Shown: in pieces, positions 53,103-53,216 of the stretch
How positions within the stretch are numbered: position 1 is the stretch's first letter
Layout of the letters: every line of letters starts with the position of its first letter
NCBI RefSeq assembly: GCF_002159085.1
Contig: NZ_LZRU01000032.1
Span: 1 to 53,216 of the forward strand
DNA length: 53,216 bases
Direction of reading: 5' to 3'
Source of the DNA: Thermobacillus sp. ZCTH02-B1
GTDB taxonomy: Bacteria > Bacillota > Bacilli > Paenibacillales > Paenibacillaceae
Translations under genes and position numbers: made by a program
The notes under the pieces: model-generated
Seen by the model: the letters and a program-made list of their open reading frames with translations, nothing else
The model's database searches: none
Told to the model about the DNA's origin: nothing

Positions 53103-53216
53103 CTAACCTGACATGGTCGCCAGCCGCGCTTCGATTCGCTTCCACGCATGGCGGTATGGAAAGTCGTGAGCCAGTTTCAGGATGAGCTTCCGGCTGTGCC
53201 GAACGATCGTCGCCGC
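53103..53216 (-). mobile_element. 3' end of an IS1380-like transposase gene, runs off the window
   Basis: The last 37 codons read AATIVRHSRKLILKL, AHDFPYRHAW and KRIEARLATMSG before a TAG at 53103-53105. The RHSRKLILKL...FPYR...W pattern is the C-terminal end of IS1380-group DDE transposases. The rest of the gene is outside the window, so it cannot be judged whether it is intact. Confidence 0.65.

Noticed and set aside
52961..53149. 62-codon minus-strand frame
   Set aside because: Overlaps the transposase 3' end in another frame and the IS flank; no ribosome site or family resemblance.

Overview
The window is a GC-rich chromosomal segment from an endospore-forming Bacillota, most probably of the Paenibacillaceae (Paenibacillus, Cohnella or Thermobacillus-like). 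The evidence is the Bacillus-type order of the lipA/yutD, lytH and yunB genes, a small acid-soluble spore protein gene (sspI) beside a TrmH-family methyltransferase gene, and a purEKBCSQLFMN-H-D operon in the order known from Bacillus, all in a high-GC codon style that uses many GTG and TTG starts. No rRNA, tRNA, CRISPR array or prophage was seen. One transposase fragment lies at the right edge.

Left part (1-15 kb): a WYL-domain regulator next to sodA; lipA-yutD; the sporulation genes lytH and yunB; a DUF4395 membrane protein; a lacI-oxidoreductase-thuA-oxidoreductase set for sugar metabolism; a nitroreductase; a ZIP metal transporter; and a CNNM/HlyC-type transporter. Between the last two lies an array of palindromes that reappears at 52.4 kb.

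Middle part (14.7-33 kb): a TetR/RND efflux pair with two matching operator-like sites; a one-domain FAD protein followed by a decayed ~40-nt minisatellite; a DUF3817-MFS fusion and a DUF421 protein; a nucleoside uptake and salvage operon (nupN-O-P-Q, a cytoplasmic molybdopterin oxidoreductase and a nucleoside phosphorylase) with a clear promoter and terminator; a secreted SLH-like protein; a truncated ArsR gene; the TrmH methyltransferase, a KtrA-like gene and sspI.

Right part (33-48 kb): the complete de novo purine operon on the minus strand, purE-K-B-C-S-Q-L-F-M-N-H*-O-D. Bifunctional PurH is replaced by a stand-alone AICAR formyltransferase (H*) and a separate PurO-type IMP cyclohydrolase. 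The leader carries PurBox-like sites, a sigma-A promoter and a guanine riboswitch. Its antiterminator partner lies about 140 nt away, next to a U-tract terminator, with a hairpin-rich linker between.

Right end (48-53 kb): a membrane protein, then a small operon of an orphan NMT1-type lipoprotein, a cytosine-deaminase-like amidohydrolase and a WrbA-like flavoprotein. It is followed by a second palindrome array with the same 52/63-nt spacing and 115-nt period as the first, and the 3' end of an IS transposase.
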